From positions 1-64,000 of the forward strand of contig CALRNH020000014.1 of the NCBI GenBank assembly GCA_943369485.1: a stretch of 64,000 bases of DNA, written 5' to 3'. Position 1 is the stretch's first letter. Each line of letters opens with the position of its first letter. A program made the translations under genes and the position numbers. This document shows, piece after piece, positions 15,092 through 24,362 of this stretch. The notes under the pieces were generated by a model. The model did no database searches and was not told where the DNA came from. It saw only the letters and a list, made by a program, of their open reading frames with translations. Source of the stretch: ATX-6F1 sp943369485. GTDB lineage: Bacteria; Cyanobacteriota; Cyanobacteriia; PCC-6307; Cyanobiaceae.

Positions 15092-16117
15092 TCAGCGCAG
15101 CGGCGAGACGGCCGTGCGGTGCAGCAGTTCGAGCACGTGGCGGCGGGAACGGAAGGTGGGCATCAGGGCGGCCAGGGGACGCAGCTTGCTGCGCCGCCGG
15201 CGGTGGCTGCGGATGCCCAGCAGGATGTCGTAGAGCACGTTGAGCATGTCGGTTCGGCTCTCGAAGATCCCCAGCCGCTGGGGCGAGCCTTTCGCATCAA
15301 GCAAGGGCTTGGTGGCCCGGTAGGCCGCCTGGTATTCGAACCAGGGGATCGAGGGCCAGAGGTGATGCACCAGGTGGTAGTTCTGACCGAGGATCAGAAT
15401 GTTCATCAACCTGCCGGGATACACCCGGGCGTTGTGCCAACGGCTGCGTGATTGGAAGGGTCGGTGGGGGAGGTAGTCGAAGAACAGCCCCAGGGTCACC
15501 CCCAGCATCAGGGCGGGGGCGAACCAGCAATTGAAGACAAAATCGATGAAGCCGTATTTGATCGAGGCCAGCACGATCGTCAGGAAAAGGCCGCGCGCAA
15601 GGCCCCACTCAAGCAATTCATTGTGACGCCAAAGGCGCCGCCGGAAGAAGAAAACCTCGTGGTAGAAAAAGCGCGGGGCAATCAGCCACAGCGGACCAAA
15701 TGTGGAGACGATGTGGTCCGGATCGTGCTTCGGATCGTTCACATGGGCGTGGTGCTGCAGGTGCACCCGGGTGAACACCGGAAAGCTGAACCCCAGTAGA
15801 AAGGCCGAGCCATGCCCCATCAGCGCGTTGCCGAAACGGCTGGGGTGGGCGGCGTTGTGACAGGCGTCGTGGACAACCGTTCCCTCCAGATGCAAGGCCA
15901 GAAATCCCGTGGCCAACAAGGCCGGCAGGGGCCAGCCCCCCACGAACCAGCCCCAGATCGTCAGACCCGCCAGGGCATAGCCCCCCAGAAACAGCCCCAC
16001 GGTGGGATTCCATGGCGTCGGCGCATCCAGAAACTCCCTTGGCACAGAGCGCAGCGCGTGGGGCGAGAGCTCAAGGGCCAAGGGCCGATCAGGCGAAGGG
16101 TGCAGAGCTTGCGTCAT
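15092..16117 (-). CDS. crtR: Beta-carotene hydroxylase CrtR
   Basis: Membrane di-iron hydroxylase of the fatty-acid desaturase superfamily that makes zeaxanthin from beta-carotene. Four membrane helices and three histidine boxes are visible: HDACHNAAH near residue 95, HLQHHAHVND near 130, and HLVHHLWPS near 252. 341 residues from the ATG at 16117; the longer frame runs through the tRNA-Leu gene and is not coding. Zeaxanthin is a major carotenoid of marine and freshwater picocyanobacteria, so this is expected core content. Confidence 0.93.
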   Translation of the reverse strand: MTQALHPSPDRPLALELSPHALRSVPREFLDAPTPWNPTVGLFLGGYALAGLTIWGWFVGGWPLPALLATGFLALHLEGTVVHDACHNAAHPSRFGNALMGHGSAFLLGFSFPVFTRVHLQHHAHVNDPKHDPDHIVSTFGPLWLIAPRFFYHEVFFFRRRLWRHNELLEWGLARGLFLTIVLASIKYGFIDFVFNCWFAPALMLGVTLGLFFDYLPHRPFQSRSRWHNARVYPGRLMNILILGQNYHLVHHLWPSIPWFEYQAAYRATKPLLDAKGSPQRLGIFESRTDMLNVLYDILLGIRSHRRRRSKLRPLAALMPTFRSRRHVLELLHRTAVSPLR

Positions 16118-16175
16118 TGCCCGGGGCCGCACCTGCCAACCAATCGACGCACCACCATAAGGAGAATTCGATCCA

Positions 16176-16257
16176 TGCCCACCGGGGGACTTGAACCCCC
16201 ACGACCAAAGCCACTGGTACCTAAAACCAGCGCGTCTACCAATTCCGCCAGGTGGGC
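16176..16257 (-). tRNA. tRNA-Leu (anticodon TAG)
   Basis: 82-base class II tRNA on the minus strand: acceptor GCCCACC/GGTGGGC, D arm TGGCGGAATTGGTAGACGCG, anticodon stem CTGGT/ACCAG with loop TTTAGGT (anticodon TAG), an extended variable arm, and T arm GGGGG-TTCAAGT-CCCCC. The long variable arm and D-arm sequence are leucine-type. CCA is not encoded. Confidence 0.95.
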
Positions 16258-16311
16258 AGGTCTCGACTGTAGGGACCGGCCCAGAATGGTGGTGCTCCAC
16301 CCTGCTTTCCC

Positions 16312-16968
16312 ATGCTTGCCATCGTCGGTGGGACCCTGGCGCTGCTGCTGGGGGTCCTGGCCCTGTTGCTGCCGCTGCTCACCTCCGAGTTGAGCCGACC
16401 CCGCGATGCCTTCTGGGGCGCCGTGGTGCTGCTGCTCGGACTAGTGCTGGTGACCAGCGCCGACCGGCTCACGGGCGCGCCGATGCTGGCGGTGCTCTGC
16501 GGCGGCTTGCTGATCGGCCGGCTGGGCACCGAGGTGGTCCAGCTGCGCTGGCGCCAACTCAGCCCAGAGGAGCAGCAGCGCCTGGCCTCGAGCGAGCGCT
16601 GGCGTACGGCCCTCTCGGAACTGGCCACCACCGTGGCCCGGCTGCTGAGCCAGGGGGGGCAGGCGGCCTCCAGCCTGCGCCAGGCCCTGGCGCCCCAGCC
16701 AAAAACCACCACCAAGCGCTGGGTGCGGCCGGAGCCGAATGCGGCAGAAGCGCCCCCGGTCACTGGCCGCAGCGAAAGCGGTTCAGGGGACGCAAACGTT
16801 GGGGAGGCCGCCCCGAATGTCGCCGGCATGGAGCGGAGCCAGGAAACCAGCCGTGGGCCTGAGGTCGTCGCGGTGAGCTCCTTTGCGGCCATCGATGCCC
16901 TGATCGAGGCCCACAACGGCGGAGAGGCGGCCCCACCAGAGCGCCCGGACCAGGCCACCGCAGGCTGA
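16312..16968 (+). CDS. Ycf66-like membrane protein
   Basis: 218 residues. The first 75 hold three closely packed hydrophobic helices (LAIVGGTLALLLGVLALLLP, FWGAVVLLLGLVLVTSADRL, MLAVLCGGLLIGRLG), followed by a charged helix and a Pro/Ala/Glu-rich tail with no fold. The helix arrangement with a rotor of charged residues after it fits the N-terminal part of the Ycf66 family known from cyanobacteria and some chloroplasts, function unknown. The assignment rests on architecture more than on clear sequence identity. It lies just upstream of ileS on the same strand. Confidence 0.6.
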   Translation: MLAIVGGTLALLLGVLALLLPLLTSELSRPRDAFWGAVVLLLGLVLVTSADRLTGAPMLAVLCGGLLIGRLGTEVVQLRWRQLSPEEQQRLASSERWRTALSELATTVARLLSQGGQAASSLRQALAPQPKTTTKRWVRPEPNAAEAPPVTGRSESGSGDANVGEAAPNVAGMERSQETSRGPEVVAVSSFAAIDALIEAHNGGEAAPPERPDQATAG

Positions 16969-17043
16969 ACCCTCCTGCGGCAAGCGGGGCCGTGGCTTTC
17001 CCTCCCCAGGGTCGATAATCCCCAGTTGCTGCCCCCCGGCGCC

Positions 17044-20007
17044 GTGACCGCCAGCCCGGTCTCCTACAAGGACACGCTGAACCTGCTGCAGACGCCCTTC
17101 GGCATGCGGGCCAACGCCAAGGTGCGCGAGCCGGAGCTTCAGGCCCTGTGGGCGGAGTGGGGCCTCTACGAACGCCTCAGCACCGCCAACACCCTCCCCG
17201 GCGGCGGCGTCGAGACGTTCACGCTCCACGACGGCCCCCCCTACGCCAATGGGGCCCTGCACGTGGGCCACGCCCTCAACAAGATCCTCAAGGACATCGT
17301 CAACAAGCACGCCCTGCTGCGGGGGCAACGGGCCCGGTTCGTGCCTGGCTGGGACTGCCACGGGCTGCCGATCGAACTCAAGGTGCTCCAGAGCCTGAGC
17401 AGCGACGAGCGCCAGGCGCTCACCCCCACCTCCCTGCGCCAGAAGGCCCAGGCCTACGCCCGTGAGCAGGTGGCAATCCAGAAGGCGGGCTTCGTGCGCT
17501 GGGGCATCTGGGCCGACTGGGAGCGCCCCTACCTGACCCTGGACAAGGCCTACGAAGCCGCCCAGATCGAAGTGTTCGGGCGCATGGTGCTGGCCGGCCA
17601 CATCTACCGCGGCTTCAAGCCGGTGCACTGGAGCCCCAGCTCCCGCACCGCCCTGGCCGAAGCCGAACTCGAGTATCCCGAAGGCCACACCTCCCCGAGC
17701 GTCTACGTGGCCTTCGAAGTGGTCGAGCTGCCGGCGCCGCTGGAGGCGACGCTGGCGTCCGCCGGTGTGGCGGTGGAGGCCGGTTCCCTTGCTGTGGCCA
17801 TCTGGACCACCACTCCCTGGACCCTGCCCGCCAACCTGGCGGTGTCGGTGAACGGCGCCCTCGACTACACCGTCTGCCGGGTGGCGCGAGCGGATGGCGA
17901 CGAGGACTCAGGCCGCCAGCTGATCGTGGCCGCCGAGCTGGTGGAGAGCCTTCGCGGCGTGCTGGGGCTTGAACTGGAACCGATGGTCTCCCTCAAGGGC
18001 GCCGAACTTGAAGGCATCCACTACCGCCATCCGCTGCTGGAACGCCTCAGCCCTGTGGTGATCGGAGGCGATTACATCACCACCGAAACAGGCACGGGGC
18101 TGGTGCACACCGCCCCCGGCCACGGCGTCGACGACTTCAACACCGGCAAGGCCTACGGCCTACCCGTGCTCTGCCCCGTGGACGAAGCCGGAAACCTCAC
18201 CGCCGAAGCCGGCCCCTTCGCCGGCCTCAACGTGCTCACCGGCGCCAACGGCGCGATCATTGACGCCCTGGAGGCAGCTGGCGCCCTGCTCAAGCAGGAG
18301 CGCTACGCCCACCGCTACCCCTACGACTGGCGCACCAAGAAGCCCACCATCTTCCGCGCCACTGAACAGTGGTTCGCCTCGGTGGCAGGCTTCCGCGAGC
18401 AGGCCCTCGCGGCGATCGATCAGGTGGAGTGGCTGCCGGCCAGCGGCCGCAACCGCATCGAGGCGATGGTGCGCGATCGGGGCGACTGGTGCATTTCACG
18501 CCAGCGCACCTGGGGGGTGCCGATCCCGGTCTTCTATCACCGCAGCAGCGGGGAGGTGCTGCTGGATCAGGCCAGCCTGGCCCACGTGCAGCAACTGATT
18601 GCCCAGCACGGCTCCGACGTGTGGTGGGAGCGCGACGAGACCGAGCTGCTGCCACCGGAGCGTGCCGCCGAAGCGGAGCAGTGGCGCAAGGGCACCGACA
18701 CGATGGACGTGTGGTTCGACTCCGGCTCCTCCTGGGCGGGTGTGCTCGGGGGTCTGAAGGACGGCAGTGGCCTGGGCGAGGACCTCAACTACCCGGCCGA
18801 CCTCTACCTGGAGGGTTCCGACCAGCACCGGGGCTGGTTCCAATCCAGCTTGCTCACCTCGGTTGCCGTCAACGGCCACGCCCCCTACCGGCGGGTGCTC
18901 ACCCACGGCTTCACCCTCGATGAGAAGGGCCGCAAGATGAGCAAATCCCTGGGCAACGTCGTCGATCCAGCGGTGCTGGTCGAGGGGGGAAAAAACGAGA
19001 AACAGGAGCCCGCCTATGGCGCCGATGTGCTGCGGCTGTGGGTGAGTTCCGTCGATTATTCCGCTGACGTGCCCCTGGGGCCAGGGATCGTCAAACAGCT
19101 GGCGGATGTCTACCGCAAGGTGCGCAACACGGCTCGCTACCTGCTCGGCAACCTGCACGATTTCGACCCGCGGCCCGTCAGCGAAGGCGGTGATGCTGTG
19201 GCGTTCGCCGATCTACCCCTGCTGGACCGCTGGATGCTGCAGCGCACGGCCCAGCTGATCGAGGAGGTGGGCGGTCACTTCGAGAGCTTCGAGTTTTACC
19301 GCTTTTTCCAGGCGCTGCTGAACTTCTGTGTCGTCGACCTCTCCAACTTCTACCTCGACATCGCCAAGGACCGCCTCTATGTCAGCGGGGCGGCGGCGTT
19401 CAGGCGCCGCAGCTGCCAGACGGTGCTGGCGCTGGTGGTCGAACGGCTGGCGGGACTGATCGCACCTGTGCTCTGCCACATGGCCGAGGACATCTGGCAG
19501 AACCTGCCCTACCCGGTGGCGGAGCGATCGGTGTTCGAGCGGGGCTGGCCGGTGGTGCCCGCCGATTGGCGAAGCGGCGATGAACAGGACTGCTCGGCGG
19601 TGATGCAGCTGCGGGAGCTGCGGGCCCAGGTGAACCGCCAACTGGAAGACGCCCGCGCCCAGGGGGCGATCGGCTCCTCGCTCGAAGCCCAGGTGCAACT
19701 GGAGCCCGCGGCCGGCGCAGCGGGAGAGCCCTGGCGGGCGGCCCTGGCGACGCTTCAGGCCAGTGCCCATCCGGAGGTGGACAACCTGGTCGACTGGCTG
19801 CTGGTGTCGAAGCTGCAGGTGGGTGGAGAGCCCATGGCCGCCCCCCTGGCCGAAGCCACCGAAGCTGGCCTCAGCGTGCGCATCGCCCGGGCCGACGGCC
19901 ACAAATGCGAGCGCTGCTGGCACATCGAACCCGACGTGGGTCAGCACAGCGGCCATCCCCTGCTCTGTGGCCGCTGCGTAGGGGTGCTGGCCGGCGTGGC
20001 GCGCTGA
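17044..20007 (+). CDS. ileS: Isoleucyl-tRNA synthetase
   Basis: Class Ia synthetase charging tRNA-Ile, with editing of misactivated valine. 987 residues from the GTG at 17044, whose first residues (TASPVSYKDTLNLLQTPFGM) match the family start. HIGH signature reads HVGH near residue 74 within GPPYANGALHVGH; the CP1 editing domain follows (WTTTPWTLPAN, GTGLVHTAPGHGVDDF); KMSKS lies near residue 631 (GRKMSKSLGN); and a C-terminal zinc site CERCWH ... CGRC closes the protein. The zinc module and length mark the bacterial type inhibited by mupirocin. Confidence 0.97.
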   Translation: MTASPVSYKDTLNLLQTPFGMRANAKVREPELQALWAEWGLYERLSTANTLPGGGVETFTLHDGPPYANGALHVGHALNKILKDIVNKHALLRGQRARFVPGWDCHGLPIELKVLQSLSSDERQALTPTSLRQKAQAYAREQVAIQKAGFVRWGIWADWERPYLTLDKAYEAAQIEVFGRMVLAGHIYRGFKPVHWSPSSRTALAEAELEYPEGHTSPSVYVAFEVVELPAPLEATLASAGVAVEAGSLAVAIWTTTPWTLPANLAVSVNGALDYTVCRVARADGDEDSGRQLIVAAELVESLRGVLGLELEPMVSLKGAELEGIHYRHPLLERLSPVVIGGDYITTETGTGLVHTAPGHGVDDFNTGKAYGLPVLCPVDEAGNLTAEAGPFAGLNVLTGANGAIIDALEAAGALLKQERYAHRYPYDWRTKKPTIFRATEQWFASVAGFREQALAAIDQVEWLPASGRNRIEAMVRDRGDWCISRQRTWGVPIPVFYHRSSGEVLLDQASLAHVQQLIAQHGSDVWWERDETELLPPERAAEAEQWRKGTDTMDVWFDSGSSWAGVLGGLKDGSGLGEDLNYPADLYLEGSDQHRGWFQSSLLTSVAVNGHAPYRRVLTHGFTLDEKGRKMSKSLGNVVDPAVLVEGGKNEKQEPAYGADVLRLWVSSVDYSADVPLGPGIVKQLADVYRKVRNTARYLLGNLHDFDPRPVSEGGDAVAFADLPLLDRWMLQRTAQLIEEVGGHFESFEFYRFFQALLNFCVVDLSNFYLDIAKDRLYVSGAAAFRRRSCQTVLALVVERLAGLIAPVLCHMAEDIWQNLPYPVAERSVFERGWPVVPADWRSGDEQDCSAVMQLRELRAQVNRQLEDARAQGAIGSSLEAQVQLEPAAGAAGEPWRAALATLQASAHPEVDNLVDWLLVSKLQVGGEPMAAPLAEATEAGLSVRIARADGHKCERCWHIEPDVGQHSGHPLLCGRCVGVLAGVAR

Positions 20008-20017
20008 GGTGCGCCCC

Positions 20018-20317
20018 CTAGCGCCAGGCCTCGGGATCCAGATACCGCTCGACCGCCGCCGGACCCGCCAGAAGCCTCTCTGCACCGGGGCTCAGGGGTC
20101 CTTCCAGCAGCTCGGCCGCCGTGATCTCCGCGCCCCCCGGCAGGGCCGGCTGGTCGGGATCGAAGGCGGTGGGATGGGTGATGCTGCTGGAGAAGCCCCG
20201 GAAGATCAGCAGCTCGAAGGCTTCGCCCGCCCCGTCCCCCTCCGCCGGAAGGGTGCCCCGCAGGCGCAGCACCCGGTCGGGATGCTCGCGGCTGATCGCT
20301 TCGAGGGCCCCAAGCAT
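20018..20317 (-). CDS. Conserved hypothetical protein
   Basis: 99 residues from the ATG at 20317, which overlaps the stop of the DUF3177 gene (ATGA), so the pair is translationally coupled. The chain is a soluble, probably beta-rich protein (RVLRLRGTLPAEGDGAGEAF, ELLIFRGFSSSITHPTAFDP) with an acidic C-terminus ending RYLDPEAWR. I recall similar short proteins in cyanobacteria and plant plastids (DUF7734-type), but this is uncertain. It converges on ileS with 10 bases between stops. Confidence 0.7.
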   Translation of the reverse strand: MLGALEAISREHPDRVLRLRGTLPAEGDGAGEAFELLIFRGFSSSITHPTAFDPDQPALPGGAEITAAELLEGPLSPGAERLLAGPAAVERYLDPEAWR

Positions 20318-20931
20318 CAGAACTCTCCGGCCACGCGCCCCTGCTTGGGCAGCCGCACCAGCAGCCACTGCAGCAGGCCCACCAGGTAGGCCACCAGACC
20401 CAGGTAGCCCACAAAGACCGCAAAGGATGGTGTCCAATCGGCCCCGAAGACGAAATTGAACAGCCGCGCCAGACCCACATTGAGCCCCTTCGGCGCCTCC
20501 AGCCACACCTGGCAGGCGGGACGCGACACCGAACCCCAGGCGCAGCCCAGGGCGGTGGCGCTGAAGCCCGCGCCGATCAGGGCGAACAGGGTGAGTCCCC
20601 AGCGCCAGGCACGCACGGTGAACGGCAACGGCCGCCAGGGGGGGAGATCAGCCAGTTCCTCGTTGATGTCGACCCAGAACCAGAGCGAGGCGATGATCAG
20701 CAGCTGGGCCACCACCCCGAGCAGATAGCCCAGGGGCTTGCCGTCGGTCATCAGCAGCACCGTGACCACCAACAGGCTGGCCACCTTCCAGTAGATGGTC
20801 AGCAGACGCAGCATCGCCCCCTCCCGCCGCACGGCCGCCCAGATCAGCAGCACCAACGGCAGACCGATGGTGAACACCACCGCCAGGCGGTAGTCGAGCC
20901 ACACCAGGGAGCGGTAGAGCAGATCCGGCAC
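20317..20931 (-). CDS. DUF3177 family membrane protein
   Basis: 204 residues from a GTG at 20931, with five or six membrane helices (LAVVFTIGLPLVLLIWAAV; ASLLVVTVLLM; LLGVVAQLLIIASLWFWVDI; WGLTLFALIGAGFSATALG; FVGYLGLVAYLVGLLQWLLV). The start (PDLLYRSLVWLDYRLAVVFT) and the LTIYWKVASLL segment match my memory of DUF3177, a cyanobacterial family without known function. Divergent from the FIST-domain gene, 58 bases apart. Confidence 0.75.
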   Translation of the reverse strand: MPDLLYRSLVWLDYRLAVVFTIGLPLVLLIWAAVRREGAMLRLLTIYWKVASLLVVTVLLMTDGKPLGYLLGVVAQLLIIASLWFWVDINEELADLPPWRPLPFTVRAWRWGLTLFALIGAGFSATALGCAWGSVSRPACQVWLEAPKGLNVGLARLFNFVFGADWTPSFAVFVGYLGLVAYLVGLLQWLLVRLPKQGRVAGEF

Positions 20932-20989
20932 AGAGGTGGTTCAACAAGGCGTCATTATCTGTTGCGCCCTGCAGATGTAGGGTCCGCCC

Positions 20990-22267
20990 ATGGCTCCGTT
21001 CCCCTTGCTTTCCTGGTGGCGACCGGACGGTGAGTCGGCCCTCTGCCGCACCGCCACAGCCAGCGACGCCTCCCTGGAGGCGGCGGTGGGGACCGTGGTT
21101 CGCGAACTGGACAGCCGCGCCTTCAGCGCCGCGCGGCCCGCCGACCTGGCCCTGGTGTTCTGCTCCACCAGCTACGCCAGCGACCTGCCGCGGCTGCTGC
21201 CGCTGCTGCGCGCCCACCTGCACGCTCGCCACTGGATCGGCTGCGCCGGGGCCGGTGTGGTGGTCACCGACGCCTCCGGCGCATGCCATGAACTGGAGCA
21301 GCAACCAGCCCTAGGGGTCACGCTGCTGCGGCTCCCCGGCGTTGAATTGCAGCCCTTCGTCCTCGACACCGAGCAGCTTCCCGACCTGGATGGGGCCGCC
21401 CAGCCCTGGATCGACTGGGTGGGGGCCGACCCGGGCGCAGCCCGCTCGATGCTGCTGTTCGTGGACCCCACCAGCTCGGGCCTCAACGACCTGATCAATG
21501 GCCTCGACTATGCCTTCCCCGGCCTGGCCAAGGTCGGCGGCATCGCCGGTCACCACAGCGCCGACCATGGCTCCCTGTTCTCAGGCGACCGCGTGCACAC
21601 CGGCGCGGTGGGCTGCCTGATCGGCGGGTCCTGGCGGCTGGATCCTGTGGTGGCCCAGGGCTGCAGACCGATCGGGCCGGTGTTCGAGGTGGAACGGGCG
21701 GAGCGGAACGTGGTGCTGCAGCTCAGTGCTGGTGAGCTGAGCAACACACCGGTGGCCTGCCTTCAGAGGGTCCTCGAAACCCTCACCCCCAGCGAGCGCG
21801 CGCTGGCGCGCCATTCCCTCTTCCTGGGGGTGGCCCGTAACGCCTTCAGCCTCGAGGGCGGCGGCCACGAGGCTGATGTTGCTTTCCTGGTGCGCAATCT
21901 GATCGGCATCGACCCACGCAATGGTGCCGTGGCGGTGGCGGAGCGCATGCGCGTGGGCCAGCAGGTGCAATTCCAGCTGCGGGATGCCGCCGCCTCACGC
22001 GATGAGCTCCAGCAGCTGCTGGTGCGCCAGCAGCAGCGCACACCACAACCCCTGGCGGCCCTGCTGTTCGCCTGTCTGGGCCGGGGCCAGGGGCTCTACG
22101 GCCAGCCCGACGGGGATGTGGCTGTGGCCCGGGAGCTGTTCGCTGGTCTGCCGATCGTCGGCGCCTTCTGCAATGGCGAGATCGGCCCCTTGGCAGGCAG
22201 CACCCAGCTGCACGGCTACACCGCCAGCTGGGGCTTCCTGGTGAACGAGCCCGCTCCGGAGGCCTGA
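20990..22267 (+). CDS. FIST-domain protein
   Basis: 425 residues with a FIST N-terminal domain (LALVFCSTSYASDLPRLLPL, HWIGCAGAGVV) and a FIST C-terminal domain (AALLFACLGRGQGLYGQPDG, LPIVGAFCNGEIGPLAGSTQ). FIST modules are proposed small-ligand sensors, possibly for amino acids, and usually sit with signal-transduction domains; here the protein is free-standing, so it may report to a partner or act in trans. The conserved C-x-G-R-G and FxNGEIGP motifs are intact. Four bases separate its stop from the trmB start, so both are likely in one operon. Confidence 0.88.
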   Translation: MAPFPLLSWWRPDGESALCRTATASDASLEAAVGTVVRELDSRAFSAARPADLALVFCSTSYASDLPRLLPLLRAHLHARHWIGCAGAGVVVTDASGACHELEQQPALGVTLLRLPGVELQPFVLDTEQLPDLDGAAQPWIDWVGADPGAARSMLLFVDPTSSGLNDLINGLDYAFPGLAKVGGIAGHHSADHGSLFSGDRVHTGAVGCLIGGSWRLDPVVAQGCRPIGPVFEVERAERNVVLQLSAGELSNTPVACLQRVLETLTPSERALARHSLFLGVARNAFSLEGGGHEADVAFLVRNLIGIDPRNGAVAVAERMRVGQQVQFQLRDAAASRDELQQLLVRQQQRTPQPLAALLFACLGRGQGLYGQPDGDVAVARELFAGLPIVGAFCNGEIGPLAGSTQLHGYTASWGFLVNEPAPEA

Positions 22268-22271
22268 GCCG

Positions 22272-23015
22272 ATGGTGCGTCAGCACGTCAACCCCCTCGG
22301 CCGCTTCTACCAGCAGCCGCTGGTCCTGCCGCCCCCGGCAGAGTTGTTCGCGGCTCCGGATCAACCCCTGCATCTGGATGTGGGCTGTGCCCGCGGGCGC
22401 TTCCTGCTGGAGATCGCCCAGCGCCATCCCGAATGGAATTTTCTGGGCGTGGAGATCCGCCGCACTCTGGTGGCGGCCGCCGAGGCGGATCGCCGCGCCC
22501 TTGGGCTGACCAACCTGCGCATCCTGTTCTGCAACGCCAATGTCAGCCTCCAGGACTGGCTTGGGGCCTTGCCAAGCGGCCTGCTGCGCAGAATCAGTGT
22601 GCAATTCCCCGACCCCTGGTTCAAGAAAAAGCACCGCAAACGACGGGTGCTGCAACCGGCGCTGCTGCGCGCCTTCGCCGCCGCCCTGGAGGGGGGCGAA
22701 ACGGCGGGGGAGCTGTTCCTGCAGAGCGATGTGCTGGCCGTGATCGAGCCAATGGTGACCCTCTGCGAAGCCAGCGGCTGTTTCGATCGCCCCGCCGGCG
22801 ACGGCCGACCCTGGCGCCAGGACAACCCCCTGCCGGTGACCACCGAACGGGAGCGGCATGTGCTGGCCCAGGGTCTGCCCATCCATCGGGTGCTGTACCG
22901 GCGCAACGGCCAGCCCCTTTGCGACCTGGCCACCCTGGAGGCGGCGCGCGAGGCCGTCGATAATCCGGCCCTACCCACAGCGGCCACGGCCGCCGTGGTC
23001 CCAGCCGGCGCCTGA
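22272..23015 (+). CDS. trmB: tRNA (guanine-N7-)-methyltransferase
   Basis: Makes m7G46 in the variable loop of tRNAs using S-adenosylmethionine. The SAM-binding motif LDVGCARGRFLLEIA lies near residue 35, and the TrmB-specific VQFPDPWFKKKHRKRRVLQP near residue 112. 247 residues; the C-terminal 20 residues are extra Ala/Val-rich. Third-position usage matches neighbours. The ictB start codon follows its stop with no gap. Confidence 0.95.
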   Translation: MVRQHVNPLGRFYQQPLVLPPPAELFAAPDQPLHLDVGCARGRFLLEIAQRHPEWNFLGVEIRRTLVAAAEADRRALGLTNLRILFCNANVSLQDWLGALPSGLLRRISVQFPDPWFKKKHRKRRVLQPALLRAFAAALEGGETAGELFLQSDVLAVIEPMVTLCEASGCFDRPAGDGRPWRQDNPLPVTTERERHVLAQGLPIHRVLYRRNGQPLCDLATLEAAREAVDNPALPTAATAAVVPAGA

Positions 23016-24329
23016 ATGTCCCCAGCTCTTGCTCCCGTTCCTTTGCTGATGCGCTGGCAGGGGCTGCTGGCCGGATCAGCCCCTGGTCCCCTGGCCCGCC
23101 AGCTGCCCACCGTGGCTGGCCTGGTGCTCTGCGCCCTGATGGCGGGCATGCCCCTGGTCACCCGCGGGGGGCTGAGCCTGCTGATCCTGGCCTCAGGGTT
23201 GATCTGGGTGCTCTGGGCCCTTCGCACCCCGCCCGGGCCGATCGGAGCGATCAGTGGCTGGCTGCTGCTGGCGCTCGGAGTGAGCGTGCTCGCCACCGGC
23301 TTCTCTCCAGTGCCCAAGGAAGCGCTGCAGGGGCTGTTCAAGCTGGTGAGCTACCTGGGGGTCTATGCCCTGATGCGCCAGCTGCTGGCGAGCGAGCCGG
23401 TCTGGTGGGACCGGATCGTGGCGGCCCTGCTGGCGGGCCAGCTGGTTTCGTCTGTGATCGGGATCCGTCAGCTCTACGGCGACACCGATCAACTGGCCCG
23501 CTGGGCGGACCCCAACTCCGTGGCCGATGGCACGATCCGCATCTACGGACCCCTGGAGAATCCCAACCTGCTGGCGGGTTATCTGCTGCCGATCCTGCCC
23601 CTGGCGGTGGTGGCCCTGATCCGCTGGCGGCGACCCGCCCCGCGCCTGTTCGCCCTGACCTCGCTGGTGCTGGGCGCCACCGCCACCTACTTGAGCTACA
23701 GCCGCGGCGGCTGGCTGGGGATGCTGGCCGCCCTCGGGGCGATCACCCTGCTGCTGGTGCTGCGCGCCACCCGTCACTGGCCGCCCCTCTGGCGACGCAG
23801 CCTGCCGCTGCTGCTGCTGCTGCTTGCGGTGGCGGCCCTGGTGGTGGCGGTGACCCTGGTGGAACCGCTGCGGATTCGCCTGCTCAGCCTGATGGTGGGC
23901 CGCGAGGACAGCTCGAACAATTTCCGGGTGAACGTCTGGAATGCGGCGATCGAGATGATCAACGATCGGCCCTGGCTGGGAATCGGCCCTGGCAACAAGG
24001 CCTTCAATGCCGTCTATCCCCTCTACCAGCAGCCCAAATTCAACGCCCTTAGCGCCTATTCCGTACCCCTGGAGCTACTGGTCGAAGGCGGCGTTCCTGG
24101 GTTGCTGGCGGTGCTCGGGCTGCTCTGGACCAGCGTGCGCATCGCCCTGGGGCAACTCAAGGGGGAGGCCGCCTTCGCCCTGCCCGCCCTGGCGGCCCTG
24201 GCGGCAATCGCGGGCCTGGGGGTGCAGGGCATCCCCGACACGATCTTCTTCCGCCCGGAGGTGCAGCTCACCGGTTGGTTCTGCCTGGCCACCCTGGCGG
24301 TCACGGCCCGCTCACCGCGGGGAACCTGA
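23016..24329 (+). CDS. ictB: IctB-type membrane protein (O-antigen ligase superfamily)
   Basis: 437 residues with about ten membrane helices and a large hydrophilic loop containing RIYGPLENPNLLAGYLLPIL and NFRVNVWNAAIEMINDRPWL-GIGPGNKAFN, the WzyC/IctB family signature. IctB was first described as raising inorganic-carbon accumulation in Synechococcus PCC 7942; direct bicarbonate transport has not held up, and the fold is that of polysaccharide ligases. The ATG abuts the trmB stop, so the gene is read from the FIST-trmB message. A role in a glycan ligation step would fit the amino-sugar genes just downstream. Confidence 0.88.
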   Translation: MSPALAPVPLLMRWQGLLAGSAPGPLARQLPTVAGLVLCALMAGMPLVTRGGLSLLILASGLIWVLWALRTPPGPIGAISGWLLLALGVSVLATGFSPVPKEALQGLFKLVSYLGVYALMRQLLASEPVWWDRIVAALLAGQLVSSVIGIRQLYGDTDQLARWADPNSVADGTIRIYGPLENPNLLAGYLLPILPLAVVALIRWRRPAPRLFALTSLVLGATATYLSYSRGGWLGMLAALGAITLLLVLRATRHWPPLWRRSLPLLLLLLAVAALVVAVTLVEPLRIRLLSLMVGREDSSNNFRVNVWNAAIEMINDRPWLGIGPGNKAFNAVYPLYQQPKFNALSAYSVPLELLVEGGVPGLLAVLGLLWTSVRIALGQLKGEAAFALPALAALAAIAGLGVQGIPDTIFFRPEVQLTGWFCLATLAVTARSPRGT

Positions 24330-24362
24330 CAGGCCAGCCGCCTTCTTTCGCCGACCTGGGCC

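Noticed and set aside
16176..16257. Possible integration site at tRNA-Leu
   Set aside because: No repeat of the tRNA 3' end, integrase or odd base composition nearby.
16118..16300. N-terminal extension of crtR
   Set aside because: It reads through the tRNA-Leu gene; the ATG at 16117 gives the normal 341 residues.
21000..24330. IctB taken as a bicarbonate transporter
   Set aside because: The sequence shows the O-antigen-ligase fold with no transporter-specific feature, so I keep the symbol but not the transport claim.
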